Origin: an uncultured bacterium
GTDB lineage: Bacteria > Bdellovibrionota_C > UBA2361 > JANWWW01
NCBI GenBank assembly: GCA_938038205.1
Contig: CALHSA010000009.1
Span: forward strand, 1 to 30,404
Length of the DNA: 30,404 bases
Direction of reading: 5' to 3'
The position numbers were made by a program, and so were the translations under genes. Of the stretch, positions 14,016 through 22,692 are shown in pieces; the stretch's first letter is position 1, and every line of letters begins with the position of its first letter. The notes below the pieces were generated by a model. It was not told where the DNA came from, did not search any database, and saw nothing but the letters and a program-made list of their open reading frames with translations.

Positions 14016-14654
14016 TTACAAACTAGTAATTCTATACGCACTAGTTAAACGGCTTTCACTTATCCTGAAACACCTAAAAAAATTTATTTGTTTCCTTTTT
14101 TGGTTAAAGGAAAGCCTAATGCAAATGAGCTTAGGAAAGCTGGATGATTCTCCGCTAGGAAACCATAGTGCTTGCTCATTAAGAGATTCAAAATCAAAAG
14201 ATATAGACTGGAAATACGTGACATTCTCTAAAAGTTCTGTAATCTCTTCATTCTCATCAATTTTATCCTCTAAAACCCTTCGCTGAATTAAGTAAAGAAT
14301 TCCATCTTTTAGAGCCAAGCTTTTTAGAAGGAAATAGTGACCTTGAGTATTTGAATTGCTTACGTATCTAAAAACAACTCCTGCATCACCCTCCGTTGGT
14401 AAAAAATACAAGCTGTTTCTGATCTTAATCTTGTTAGATTTTACCGGAACAACACCTAAAAGATTATTAAATTCTTGATCAAAGAATCTGATCAGTGCGC
14501 GCTCAATGGTAATCTGCTCAATTTTTGAGTTTAGGTCATTGAGATAGTTCACCGAGATAAAGACAAAGCTGACTAACCCTCCTATTAATAAAAGTCCAAC
14601 AAGTAAAGAAATCACCAGTTCAATTAATGTCAAACCTTTCCTAGTGCTAATCAT
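14016..14654 (-). CDS. gspJ: Minor pseudopilin, GspJ-like
   Basis: A 212-residue prepilin. The class III signal is short and basic (ISTRKG, cleaved after Gly) and is followed by LTLIELVISLLVGLLL with Glu at mature position 5. The globular part contains QRRVLEDKIDENEEITELLENVTYFQSISF, which fits the GspJ / PulJ pattern (region before 'v..l.f.y'). Length suits GspJ (about 200). The ATG overlaps the upstream gene by eight bases. The prepilin peptidase is not in the window. Confidence 0.72.
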   Translation of the reverse strand: MISTRKGLTLIELVISLLVGLLLIGGLVSFVFISVNYLNDLNSKIEQITIERALIRFFDQEFNNLLGVVPVKSNKIKIRNSLYFLPTEGDAGVVFRYVSNSNTQGHYFLLKSLALKDGILYLIQRRVLEDKIDENEEITELLENVTYFQSISFDFESLNEQALWFPSGESSSFPKLICIRLSFNQKRKQINFFRCFRISESRLTSAYRITSL

Positions 14655-15057
14655 TTCTTATAAAAACAGAGTACTCTTTTGTAAAACCACTTGGCATAGT
14701 TATAGTTAAATTCAAATATTTAAACTGTACTTTTTTTTGTTGAATAACCGATTCATAATCATGACCTCTAAGTGATATTTGGATCAATTCAGAATTTAAG
14801 CCACTTAATAAATTTTCTGGTATATTGAATTTCTTGTAGAAATCCTTTAACGATCCCTTGAAATCTTTAACAATCCAAGGTGCAACATCAGTCAAATTAA
14901 AAATATCAAGAGCTACTCTACTAGCCTCTACCTCCTCTGAGAAGCTTAGAGTTTGATTTACTAAAAAGCTCTGAATCGAAATAAAGACGCCAAAACCAAA
15001 TATTAAAACAATTAAGGCAACTAAGATTTCAGCAAGAGTAAAACCTTTACTTTTCAC
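14647..15057 (-). CDS. gspI: Minor pseudopilin, GspI-like
   Basis: A 136-residue prepilin with signal KSKG and FTLAEILVALIVLIFGFGVF (Glu5 present). It is short, as GspI usually is. It starts at GTG 15057, which overlaps the TGA of the upstream pseudopilin gene (GTGA). It likely forms the pseudopilus tip complex with the GspJ-like protein. Confidence 0.72.
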   Translation of the reverse strand: MKSKGFTLAEILVALIVLIFGFGVFISIQSFLVNQTLSFSEEVEASRVALDIFNLTDVAPWIVKDFKGSLKDFYKKFNIPENLLSGLNSELIQISLRGHDYESVIQQKKVQFKYLNLTITMPSGFTKEYSVFIRND

Positions 15058-15593
15058 GTAATCTTTGCAAATCTCAGCACCGGATTTACAACTATATTTA
15101 CACTACCACCTTTGAGGTTTAGCTGAATAGTAGTATCACCTTCAATTTTGTAAGGATCAATTAGGAGAACATAATAAACATCCTGGGGAGCTAGGAATCC
15201 AATTCTTTCTGATTTTATCATTTTGAACCTATTATCAACTGATTTTTTAAAAAACTTTAATTCATTCTTCATTTCTTCAAGAAAAGGGACAAAACCCTCA
15301 GTAAACTCACAAACAAGTTTATACTCCTCAATACAGGGTAAAAGATTTCCTCTTAAAAACTCGTATTGTTCCATGAGTAATGAGTTATGATCGATTACCA
15401 GCAAGAATCCTTTTCTTTGAAATTCTGCGTCCAAAATGACCTTATTAATAAAATCAACAATTTTCGATGCATTACCTCTCGCGAGAAGTAAATCTGTGTT
15501 AAATAATCTTTGAGATAAGAATGCTGTAACAAAAAGTATAATCATAAGACTTATGATCATCTCTAACAAACTCAGACCAACTTCCTTACGCAT
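15054..15593 (-). CDS. gspH: Minor pseudopilin, GspH-like
   Basis: A 179-residue prepilin. From the ATG at 15593 the signal is MRKEVG, cleaved before LSLLEMIISLMIILFVTAFL (Glu5 present). A TTG at 15605 would add four residues, but the ATG overlaps the stop of the VWA gene and gives a standard short leader. Assignment to GspH is by position before the GspI- and GspJ-like genes and by length; the sequence does not exclude another minor pseudopilin class. Overlap with the upstream VWA gene places the T2SS genes in the same transcript. Confidence 0.62.
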   Translation of the reverse strand: MRKEVGLSLLEMIISLMIILFVTAFLSQRLFNTDLLLARGNASKIVDFINKVILDAEFQRKGFLLVIDHNSLLMEQYEFLRGNLLPCIEEYKLVCEFTEGFVPFLEEMKNELKFFKKSVDNRFKMIKSERIGFLAPQDVYYVLLIDPYKIEGDTTIQLNLKGGSVNIVVNPVLRFAKIT

Positions 15594-17697
15594 ACCGTCT
15601 TTCAATTAACCAACTGCCAAGAATCCATAGCACCAGAAACAGAGCTAGTGCTTTAAAATCAGGCTTTAACATGGACTCACTTTTTGAATAAGAACTGTTT
15701 TGAATGTAGCCTACTTTTGTAAGCTCGTCAAACAATACAGTATCTTGAGCAATCCGCGTATCTTTCTCGGGATCTTTTAAGTAATAAAATGGTAAAAAGA
15801 TATTGTTACCAAAATGTAACAGTATTTCTCCCGTTTTTTTAAAAAAAAGAACGAAACTTTCCGAGTCAAAATTTCTATTTATAAAAAATAAATCAGCTGA
15901 ATCCCGATCAACTACCGTATTATCAAGTCCCAGTTCATCAGCAAAACTGTATCGAGTTACTATTGCGTATTGGCCAAATTTTTTAATTATTGCGTTATAA
16001 TTTGTTTCATCTTTAAGTTCAAAAATATCTGCTAAAAAATCTTTATATCTATTCCACGAAATAAACTCTTTATTTTGAACGCTTAAAAGATCAAAAGGAA
16101 CCGCTTTTACCACACCTTCGCCCAACGTCCACTCAGCCCAAAGAGGCGTTAGATCTGAGGAAACAGATGCACGAACTGTTGCACTATCTTTCGACTTAGT
16201 TAAATTCCAAACCCGTAACTTTGGAGTTACTGGGTACTTTTCTTTAAGCTTTGGCTCCAGCATTGAAATTTTCGCGGCTTTGAATTCTCGATTTTCATGA
16301 GGGACCCTTCGAAATATATCCTTCAAAAAAATCTCTGGTACATCCAAACCATCATTAGACTTATAAAAGGAACCTTTTCCGTGTTTCACAACCTCCCTCA
16401 TTACAACACTATCTTCATCTCCAATCAAAACTCCTGAAATTGTGATCCCAGATTCTCCAATAATCCGACTAATACTTAAAATTCCATCAATATTATGTTT
16501 GAACTCTCCATCAGTCAGAACAATTATATGCTTAATTGGTATGTTCGTTAACTGTTCAAGATAGCCTTTTGCTAATATCAACGCCTGAGTTGGATCTGTG
16601 CCTCCCCAAGCTCTTAAATTATCCATTCTAGCAGCAAGTGTTTCTCTTTCAGAGCCCAATTTTATAAGAGGAAGTACAACAAAAGCTGACGTATCAAAAC
16701 CTATTACACCAAAATAATCATCATCTCTAAGGGCGTGGATTAAAAGTTTAAGAGCATAGCGGACTCTCTCTATTCTTTTATCAAGACGCATAGAACCACT
16801 TTTATCGATAAGGGCCACAATTGCTCTCTTTGATCTCTCCAGTTTTTCCTCTCTGGGTTCAGATATAACTGGTAGTAATCTTTCCAAATCAGATCCTTTG
16901 TAATTTCCATCTGAGAAACTGTTTGCTCCTCCAAGGAAGATGATATTTAATCCTTTTTTAGCAAGATTGTAAAGAAAATCAGTGTGAGGGTTAAGCTTAT
17001 ATGCAGGAGTGTCAATGATAATCAAAGTTTTTGCTCCCTCTGGAATCTGTCTTAGATCTGTTAATTGTTGAAAAGTTGGGAAGATTTTTAAGAGATTATC
17101 AACCCTGGTATCAGATCCATAAACGAATACTTTTGACTGATCTCTTACCAAAACACAAATTTTTTCAGAAACTCGATCTAGTTTTAGCTCAAAACAGTTT
17201 ATCCCGGCCTCTAAATTAAACAAAGGGACACTATAAATACCCGATTTACTAACCTCCAGCACATTTTTATTATCTTTTTTTGAGACTATTAGGTTACTCT
17301 TATTTTTAGAGCACAGATCAACACCAACAGATATCGTTTTCTTTGACTCATCAGCATTAACAATTGCATCATACTGAACAAATGAGATCTTTGCCTCTCC
17401 AATACAATCATTAAATTTTTTTGCTCGTATTCCTCCTCTAAAAGCATGAAAAGGATTAAGGTTGTTAAAATCAAAGCTAGAAACTAGCACAGCTCCCTCC
17501 GCAAGACTTTTTATTAGCTCTCTTTCATCCTGTGCTTGCTCGTAATCTTTCAGTTTTAGTTGTTCAGCTAATTTAGTTGAAACAGGTGAGGAATCAACAA
17601 TATACTTGATACCAGCTTCTTCGTTTTGGATTATTGGTTTTAAAATTGAATAGTAAAGAACTATTAATGATACTAGCTTTAAAATCCACCCCGCCAT
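15586..17697 (-). CDS. Large membrane protein with glutamine-amidotransferase-like and VWA domains
   Basis: A 703-residue protein: N-terminal membrane helix (about 5-22), a beta-rich extracytoplasmic region (about 50-195), a class I GATase-like Rossmann region (about 200-280; GGANSFSDGNYKGSDLERLLP, with no catalytic Cys visible), a von Willebrand A domain (about 290-460) and a C-terminal membrane helix (about 680-695). The VWA metal site is complete: DKSGS (298-302), the Thr in GGTD (365-368) and LTDGEF (394-399). Proteins with this order accompany BatA-like and DUF58 proteins in MoxR gene sets and are thought to be periplasmic scaffolds. It overlaps the BatA-like gene by 19 bp and the gspH-like gene by a few bases. 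Confidence 0.82.
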   Translation of the reverse strand: MAGWILKLVSLIVLYYSILKPIIQNEEAGIKYIVDSSPVSTKLAEQLKLKDYEQAQDERELIKSLAEGAVLVSSFDFNNLNPFHAFRGGIRAKKFNDCIGEAKISFVQYDAIVNADESKKTISVGVDLCSKNKSNLIVSKKDNKNVLEVSKSGIYSVPLFNLEAGINCFELKLDRVSEKICVLVRDQSKVFVYGSDTRVDNLLKIFPTFQQLTDLRQIPEGAKTLIIIDTPAYKLNPHTDFLYNLAKKGLNIIFLGGANSFSDGNYKGSDLERLLPVISEPREEKLERSKRAIVALIDKSGSMRLDKRIERVRYALKLLIHALRDDDYFGVIGFDTSAFVVLPLIKLGSERETLAARMDNLRAWGGTDPTQALILAKGYLEQLTNIPIKHIIVLTDGEFKHNIDGILSISRIIGESGITISGVLIGDEDSVVMREVVKHGKGSFYKSNDGLDVPEIFLKDIFRRVPHENREFKAAKISMLEPKLKEKYPVTPKLRVWNLTKSKDSATVRASVSSDLTPLWAEWTLGEGVVKAVPFDLLSVQNKEFISWNRYKDFLADIFELKDETNYNAIIKKFGQYAIVTRYSFADELGLDNTVVDRDSADLFFINRNFDSESFVLFFKKTGEILLHFGNNIFLPFYYLKDPEKDTRIAQDTVLFDELTKVGYIQNSSYSKSESMLKPDFKALALFLVLWILGSWLIERRYA

Positions 17698-19061
17698 GGA
17701 TTGAAAAGAACAATAAAAATAATAGCTCCAATCAAGCCAGCGTACAGAAAAGCTGCATACACTGATGATAACTCACCGCTAAAGCCGTCATTAGTATCAT
17801 TAATCTTAACTGTGTAATTACTCGGAAAACTCTCATCCACATAAAAACCCCTAAACCTTTCACTTGGGTACAACCAACTAATTAAATTTAGGAGAAAAAC
17901 CTTAACAGAGCTATCTGATACACTTAAGCTTAAATCAAAAGGAAGATAAACTGAATTAAAATTTGGGAAAAAGATTGCATCGTAGTCGTTCACTTTTCCA
18001 ATCGTTATGCCATTTGAAAAAGTTAATTCTTTTTCGGAGCCAGTTATAACCTTTAAAGGTTCTTTTTCAATAAATATTTTTAAGGCTGGCTCAAAAATAA
18101 AAAAGTTTCCTTCTTTGTTCGTGTCTGATTTAACATAATGGATTGTATTGGGTAAAATAGTGTCACCATACTCTAAAATAGCAAGTCCATAATTTGTTGG
18201 ATCAAAGCTGTATGCTTTTTTCAAAAAATCAAAATTTGAATTATCATAATTAAGTGATCCAAAATCATTTAGAATCACGAAATCGTCGTATTTATTCTTA
18301 CCTCCATCAAGTAGACTAACTTTCTTTGGAATATTTCTTAAGCTTTTCTCAATTCTTATAGAATTCTCACAAGGTACAGCTAAATCCTCAGAGGTACCGT
18401 CAATGTACTCTATTTTTAGAGTATCTTTAATTGATTTATTGCACATTATGTCTACAAGTATGTTGGATCCATCAAAGTCAATTTTTGAAACAGCGGAGTT
18501 AGTTAAATCACTTGGAGTTACTCTATAAAAATCGCAGTGGTTACAAATAATATTTTTATCCGAGAGTATAAAGAGCTTTCCTACTGAGTAAACCTCTTTA
18601 CTTGAGAGATTATCTTGGCAATATTTAACGCTTAAATCCCGAATAAACTGTTTGGCTTCCTGTTGATCTGAAAAATCTACACTTTGTCCACAAACAGGAA
18701 TAATACGGATTCTAGAAAATTGACCGTTTATAAAACTGATAGCCTTCTCTTTTATTTTGTCAAAAACGATATCGCCATCTTCAGTTAAAAATCCAGTGCT
18801 TAATGAGTTGTCAATAACAAGCGTATAACTAACCTTAACTATTTGAGGATTGGCCATTGCAAAAATTACTAAAAGCGGGGGAATAAGGTCAAAAATGGCT
18901 TTTAAAGGTATACTCTTAGTCTTCTTTGATTGTGCTGAACTTATAAATAAAAAACCAGAAAACTTAATGGGATTCTGTTTACGAAAAACATGGTAAATTA
19001 AATAGTAAATTACCATAAGCACTGGGATGAGAGAGAGAAGATAAGGAGATAAAAAAATCAT
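17679..19061 (-). CDS. BatA-like membrane protein with partly degenerate VWA region
   Basis: A 460-residue protein. The start FLSPYLLSLIPVLMVIYYL is the BatA/aerotolerance N-terminal domain, with a second helix at about 54-72. A VWA-like part follows with a short metal motif DNSLS (84-88), but the later Thr and Asp positions are not evident. A long beta-rich region and a C-terminal helix (about 435-453) complete it. It is probably anchored in the inner membrane with the body in the periplasm. The ATG overlaps the TGA of the DUF58 gene (ATGA). Confidence 0.72.
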   Translation of the reverse strand: MIFLSPYLLSLIPVLMVIYYLIYHVFRKQNPIKFSGFLFISSAQSKKTKSIPLKAIFDLIPPLLVIFAMANPQIVKVSYTLVIDNSLSTGFLTEDGDIVFDKIKEKAISFINGQFSRIRIIPVCGQSVDFSDQQEAKQFIRDLSVKYCQDNLSSKEVYSVGKLFILSDKNIICNHCDFYRVTPSDLTNSAVSKIDFDGSNILVDIMCNKSIKDTLKIEYIDGTSEDLAVPCENSIRIEKSLRNIPKKVSLLDGGKNKYDDFVILNDFGSLNYDNSNFDFLKKAYSFDPTNYGLAILEYGDTILPNTIHYVKSDTNKEGNFFIFEPALKIFIEKEPLKVITGSEKELTFSNGITIGKVNDYDAIFFPNFNSVYLPFDLSLSVSDSSVKVFLLNLISWLYPSERFRGFYVDESFPSNYTVKINDTNDGFSGELSSVYAAFLYAGLIGAIIFIVLFNPWRGGF

Positions 19062-19906
19062 CGAACTAGATTTTGGGATATTAAAATTTTAAAAAACTCA
19101 TCTAGAGTTGTATTTCCAAAGAATCTAACAAATCTAACTCCTCTTCTAGCGCATAAACTGCTAAGTTGTACTGTATGTTTATTAAAATTATTAATGTAAA
19201 GATCTAACATACTTCTGTTAACGGGTTTCTCCTCTCCTGACTCAATATCTTTAATAGCTCCCCATTTCTCAAAGTTTGGTCGTATTTCTTCACTAATAAG
19301 AGTCTGGAGTGCTACCGTTTCAAATTGTTTTTTCCCAAAAAGATTAAAAAAACCCTCGAGTTTCTCTATGGGCTCAAAAAAATCTGATATCAAGTAAAGT
19401 AAGGATGGATATTTAAGGGAGTTGTACGAATTTAAATTACTGAAAAAATTTGGTGTCTCAACAAGTTCAATTGTTTTGGTAAAGTTTATAAGTTGATCAA
19501 TTGAATCAAGAATTATTGGTCTATTTCCTAAAAAGAAGACTACTTTGTCCCTATTTAAACATGCAAGGTATGCAAGGCCAACAGCTAAATTCCAAGCGTT
19601 TGTGATTTTACTAAGCCTAAAAAACATAGACCCAGTTAAATCTAGTGCAATACCTATTGTGACTCTTCTCTCCTCCGAGAAAAGCCTTGAGTACAATCTT
19701 TCAGTTTTAGCATAAACTCTCCAATCAACAAACTTTATCGGATCTCCGGGAGAGTATTCTTTATACTCAGCAAACTCCAGGCCTCGACCCTTGTAAAAGC
19801 TAGAGTGAAAGCCCAACTGATAACTAGCTCTTTTTTTTCTAAAAACTAATTTTTTTTGCTTAAGTCTAACTAATAGGCCAAAATCAGTATTTACTTTAAC
19901 CCTCAT
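19058..19906 (-). CDS. DUF58 family protein of a MoxR/VWA module
   Basis: A 282-residue cytoplasmic protein. The DUF58 core motif is clear: GRGLEFAEYKEYSPGDPIKF followed by VDWRVYAKT (together 40-68). Then comes a VWA-like strand with DLTGSM (89-94) in place of DxSGS. DUF58 proteins occur with MoxR ATPases and BatA-like proteins and are probably remodelled by MoxR. The ATG at 19906 overlaps the end of the thiolase gene by 11 bp. The cognate moxR is divergent, about 1.2 kb away beyond the thiolase gene. Confidence 0.88.
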   Translation of the reverse strand: MRVKVNTDFGLLVRLKQKKLVFRKKRASYQLGFHSSFYKGRGLEFAEYKEYSPGDPIKFVDWRVYAKTERLYSRLFSEERRVTIGIALDLTGSMFFRLSKITNAWNLAVGLAYLACLNRDKVVFFLGNRPIILDSIDQLINFTKTIELVETPNFFSNLNSYNSLKYPSLLYLISDFFEPIEKLEGFFNLFGKKQFETVALQTLISEEIRPNFEKWGAIKDIESGEEKPVNRSMLDLYINNFNKHTVQLSSLCARRGVRFVRFFGNTTLDEFFKILISQNLVR

Positions 19907-21068
19907 TTACAAGACGAAAAATACCGGCAACCGCCTCACCGCCTCCGTTACAAATTGCAGCACAACCCAAGGAAAGATTAAAATCTTTCATAACATTAAT
20001 TAGAGTTGTAACAATTCGTGATCCTGAAGCACCTATTGGGTGTCCCAAACTAACAGCACCTCCTCTCAAGTTCAAAATGTCTAATGGAATATCTAGCTCC
20101 TTATGAACAATTAAAGGCACAGCTGAGAAGGCTTCGTTTACTTCAAAAACTTTGACTTGACGAGATTTAATTCCAACATTATCGCAAGCGTTTAAAATCG
20201 CTCCAACGGGGGCTGAGTAAAACCGTTCTGGATTTGCTCCAAATCTACCAAAACCAAGAATCTCAACAAGAGGATCTACACCTAGTAACTTCGCTACCTC
20301 TAATGTAGCTATAAGAACAAAACTAGCTCCGTCTGCTAAAGTCGAAGCATTCCCAGCAGTAATACTTCCATCTGGGAGAAAAGATGGCTTTAAAGATTTA
20401 ATCTTTTGAATATCTACTCTAAAGGGTTCTTCATCTTCAACTAAGCTTTTTCCATCAATGATCACTGGAACAATTTCGTTTTTAAAATGACCCCTAGAGT
20501 TAGCATCTTGAGCTCTTCTGTAAGATAAGAGTGCGTAAGAGTCTAAATCCTCTCTCGTAAAACCGTACTCTTTTACACCTATTTCACAACACTCTCCCAT
20601 AAGCTTCATGTCATACGGGTTAAGAAGTCCATCGAATAACATATGATCTAACACTGTTGCTGACCCAAACTTAATACCGAATCTTAGGCCTTTGAGTAAA
20701 TGAGGTGCGTGGGTCATGCTTTCAATCCCTCCCGCTATAACGCATTTGGCGGCACCAACTTTTATTAGCTCATAACCCAACCTAATTGCCTCTAAACTTG
20801 AGCTACAAACCTTATTCACCGAACAACATTGAATAGAGTTTGGTAATCCTGCTCGAATGATTATTTGTTTCCCAGGGGCCTGACCAAGACCAGCTGGAAG
20901 TGCATTTCCTAAAATAAATTCATTACAAATCTCAGTTACTTTAGGAATCTCTTTTTTTAAAGAAGTCAGCAACTCAACTCCCAAATCCACTGCCGAGAGC
21001 TTAGAAAAAATTCCACCGTAAGCTCCAATAGGAGTTCTCTTGGCCCACAAAATAAAAACCTTAGACAT
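19896..21068 (-). CDS. Acetyl-CoA acetyltransferase (thiolase)
   Basis: A 390-residue thiolase of the biosynthetic/short-chain type. Catalytic Cys88 lies in NKVCSSSLEAI, NEAF at 311-314, His343 in LGHPIGASGSR and Cys373 in AICNGGGEA. It interconverts acetoacetyl-CoA (or a 3-ketoacyl-CoA) and acetyl-CoA in the cytoplasm, and could finish the route suggested by the hydratase and dehydrogenase genes downstream in the window. It has its own near-perfect leaderless promoter and leads the transcript that continues into DUF58, VWA and T2SS genes, which are unrelated in function. Confidence 0.9.
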   Translation of the reverse strand: MSKVFILWAKRTPIGAYGGIFSKLSAVDLGVELLTSLKKEIPKVTEICNEFILGNALPAGLGQAPGKQIIIRAGLPNSIQCCSVNKVCSSSLEAIRLGYELIKVGAAKCVIAGGIESMTHAPHLLKGLRFGIKFGSATVLDHMLFDGLLNPYDMKLMGECCEIGVKEYGFTREDLDSYALLSYRRAQDANSRGHFKNEIVPVIIDGKSLVEDEEPFRVDIQKIKSLKPSFLPDGSITAGNASTLADGASFVLIATLEVAKLLGVDPLVEILGFGRFGANPERFYSAPVGAILNACDNVGIKSRQVKVFEVNEAFSAVPLIVHKELDIPLDILNLRGGAVSLGHPIGASGSRIVTTLINVMKDFNLSLGCAAICNGGGEAVAGIFRLVNEG

Positions 21069-21075
21069 AACTCAA

Positions 21076-21081
21076 ATTATA
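21076..21081 (-). promoter_or_regulatory. -10 box of the thiolase-VWA-T2SS chain
   Basis: A perfect TATAAT on the minus strand whose last base lies seven bases before the ATG at 21068. Transcription would start at or next to the A of the ATG. I see no -35 box and no other promoter-like gap in the next 10 kb of this gene chain. Confidence 0.55.
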
Positions 21082-21115
21082 CTATTTCGATTTTAATCTA
21101 GGCGTGAATATAAGG

Positions 21116-21121
21116 TAGAAT
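21116..21121 (+). promoter_or_regulatory. -10 box of moxR
   Basis: TAGAAT eleven bases upstream of the ATG at 21133. The spacer is almost all A and has no Shine-Dalgarno sequence. Confidence 0.4.
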
Positions 21122-21132
21122 CAAAAAAAATA

Positions 21133-22104
21133 ATGATTTCGAAGATTGAGGAGGCAATTCGTGAAATTGAAAAAGTTATACGTGGCAAACATGAAACAAT
21201 AGAGCTTATTTTTACTGCAATTATTGCAGGTGGGCATTGTTTAATCGAGGATCTTCCTGGAAGTGGTAAAACGCTATTGGCTAAATCGATTGCTAAGGTT
21301 TTCCAAAAACCAGAGGATGATATTCCTCTTTTTAAGAGGATCCAGTTTACGCCAGATTTGTTACCTTCAGATATTTTGGGGGTTAACATTTACAATCAGT
21401 CTCTTGGAGAATTTAGATTCATCCCTGGCCCAATATTCACTAGAGTGCTTCTTGCTGATGAGATAAATCGAGCAGGTCCAAAAGTGCAATCTGCTTTACT
21501 AGAGGCAATGGCAGAATCACAAGTGACCATTGATAACGTTACTTATAAACTTCCTGAGTTATTTTTTGTAATTGCTACTCAGAATCCTCTAGATATTGTT
21601 GGTACTCATCCCTTACCAATAGCTCAGTTGGATAGATTTCTTCTGCGAATTCCTCTCAGCTATACTGACCCGGATATTGAAGAGCAAATTTTAATTGAAG
21701 ATTACAGTATTCAGGAAAACTTTGAAAATATAAAACCAGTTTTAAGCATCCAAGATATACTTGCCCTACGTCAAGAGCTTAAAAAGGTATATGTTTGCTC
21801 AGCAATTATAAAAGCTATTGTTGAAGTAGGAGTTAGAAGCAGACTTGAAACATTCAGCTATGGTATCTCTACTAGAGCACTTGTCCTTCTTAAAAGGTGT
21901 CTTCAGGCCCGAGCTCTTATAAAGGGTAGAAATTTTGTTACAGATAAAGATTTTTTTGACCTACTTTTTCCTGTTTTAAATCACAGACTTGGCGTTCGTA
22001 AGATGGATGAGGCAAAAGAAGCTCTTAAAAGTTTTTCTAGTCATTTATTAAAAAGCTTACCTAACATGGTTATTGAAGAATTAAAAGAGTTTCGATTATC
22101 CTAA
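21133..22104 (+). CDS. MoxR family AAA+ ATPase
   Basis: A 323-residue MoxR-type chaperone ATPase: Walker A LPGSGKTLLAKS (41-52), the MoxR block LPSDILGVNIYN (77-88), Walker B VLLADEINRAGPKVQSALLE (105-124), sensor 1 IATQNP and the arginine-finger region PLPIAQLDRFLLRI, followed by the lid domain. MoxR proteins activate or assemble VWA proteins. The divergent DUF58, BatA-like and VWA genes are the likely clients. infC follows after five bases. Confidence 0.92.
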   Translation: MISKIEEAIREIEKVIRGKHETIELIFTAIIAGGHCLIEDLPGSGKTLLAKSIAKVFQKPEDDIPLFKRIQFTPDLLPSDILGVNIYNQSLGEFRFIPGPIFTRVLLADEINRAGPKVQSALLEAMAESQVTIDNVTYKLPELFFVIATQNPLDIVGTHPLPIAQLDRFLLRIPLSYTDPDIEEQILIEDYSIQENFENIKPVLSIQDILALRQELKKVYVCSAIIKAIVEVGVRSRLETFSYGISTRALVLLKRCLQARALIKGRNFVTDKDFFDLLFPVLNHRLGVRKMDEAKEALKSFSSHLLKSLPNMVIEELKEFRLS

Positions 22105-22109
22105 AATTA

Positions 22110-22631
22110 GTGGGTCATAATTACAGAATAAACACTCAGATTCGTGCGCAAAAAGTTAGATTAGTTAATCAAGATGGTAAACAAATTGGGATTGTTTCGT
22201 TAGAGGAAGCTTTAAAAACAGCCGAAGAGACTGGGTTAGATTTGGTAGAAATTGCTCCTCAAGCTGATCCTCCGGTATGTAAGTTGATGGATTATGGCAA
22301 ATTTAAGTATCAGGAGCAGAAAAAAGAAGCTCAGGCGAGAAAGAATAGAGCAATTATAGAGGTAAAGGAAATCAGATTAAGATACAACACGGGAAGTGGT
22401 GATTTGGATACAAAACTTAAAATGGCCGAGCGATTTTTAGACGAAGGAAATAAAGTTAAATTTACAATGCGATTTAAGGGTAGGGAGGTCAGCTTCGTTG
22501 ATCTAGGACAGAAAAAACTTGATGAAGTAGTTGCTCGTTTGGCAAATAAAGCAGTAGTTGAAACGAGAACTGATTCATTACAAGGGAAACAATTAATTAT
22601 GGTTATGCAACCAATAAGGAAAAAATCGTGA
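22110..22631 (+). CDS. infC: Translation initiation factor IF-3
   Basis: A 173-residue IF-3 of full length. N-terminal domain: YRINTQIRAQKVRLVNQDGK (5-24), the signature DLVEIAPQADPPVCKLMDYG, then the linker FKYQEQKKEAQARKNR and the C-terminal domain with VKEIRLRYNTGSGDLDTKLK and VKFTMRFKGREVS. It binds the 30S subunit and checks the initiator tRNA. The GTG start at 22110 has no Shine-Dalgarno sequence; translation may be coupled to moxR. The usual partners rpmI and rplT do not follow: the next 240 bases hold only a possible minus-strand small ORF. Confidence 0.95.
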   Translation: MGHNYRINTQIRAQKVRLVNQDGKQIGIVSLEEALKTAEETGLDLVEIAPQADPPVCKLMDYGKFKYQEQKKEAQARKNRAIIEVKEIRLRYNTGSGDLDTKLKMAERFLDEGNKVKFTMRFKGREVSFVDLGQKKLDEVVARLANKAVVETRTDSLQGKQLIMVMQPIRKKS

Positions 22632-22692
22632 TTAACTTACCTTTTTTCAAACTTTTTACTAGGTTTAAACGAATTTAACATCTTAACCAATC

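Noticed and set aside
12847-15605. Type IV pilus (PilM/N/O) identity for the platform and pilin genes
   Set aside because: PilM- and PilN-like halves are fused in one protein and a GspM-like gene with a gspN-like gene follows, which is the T2SS pattern.
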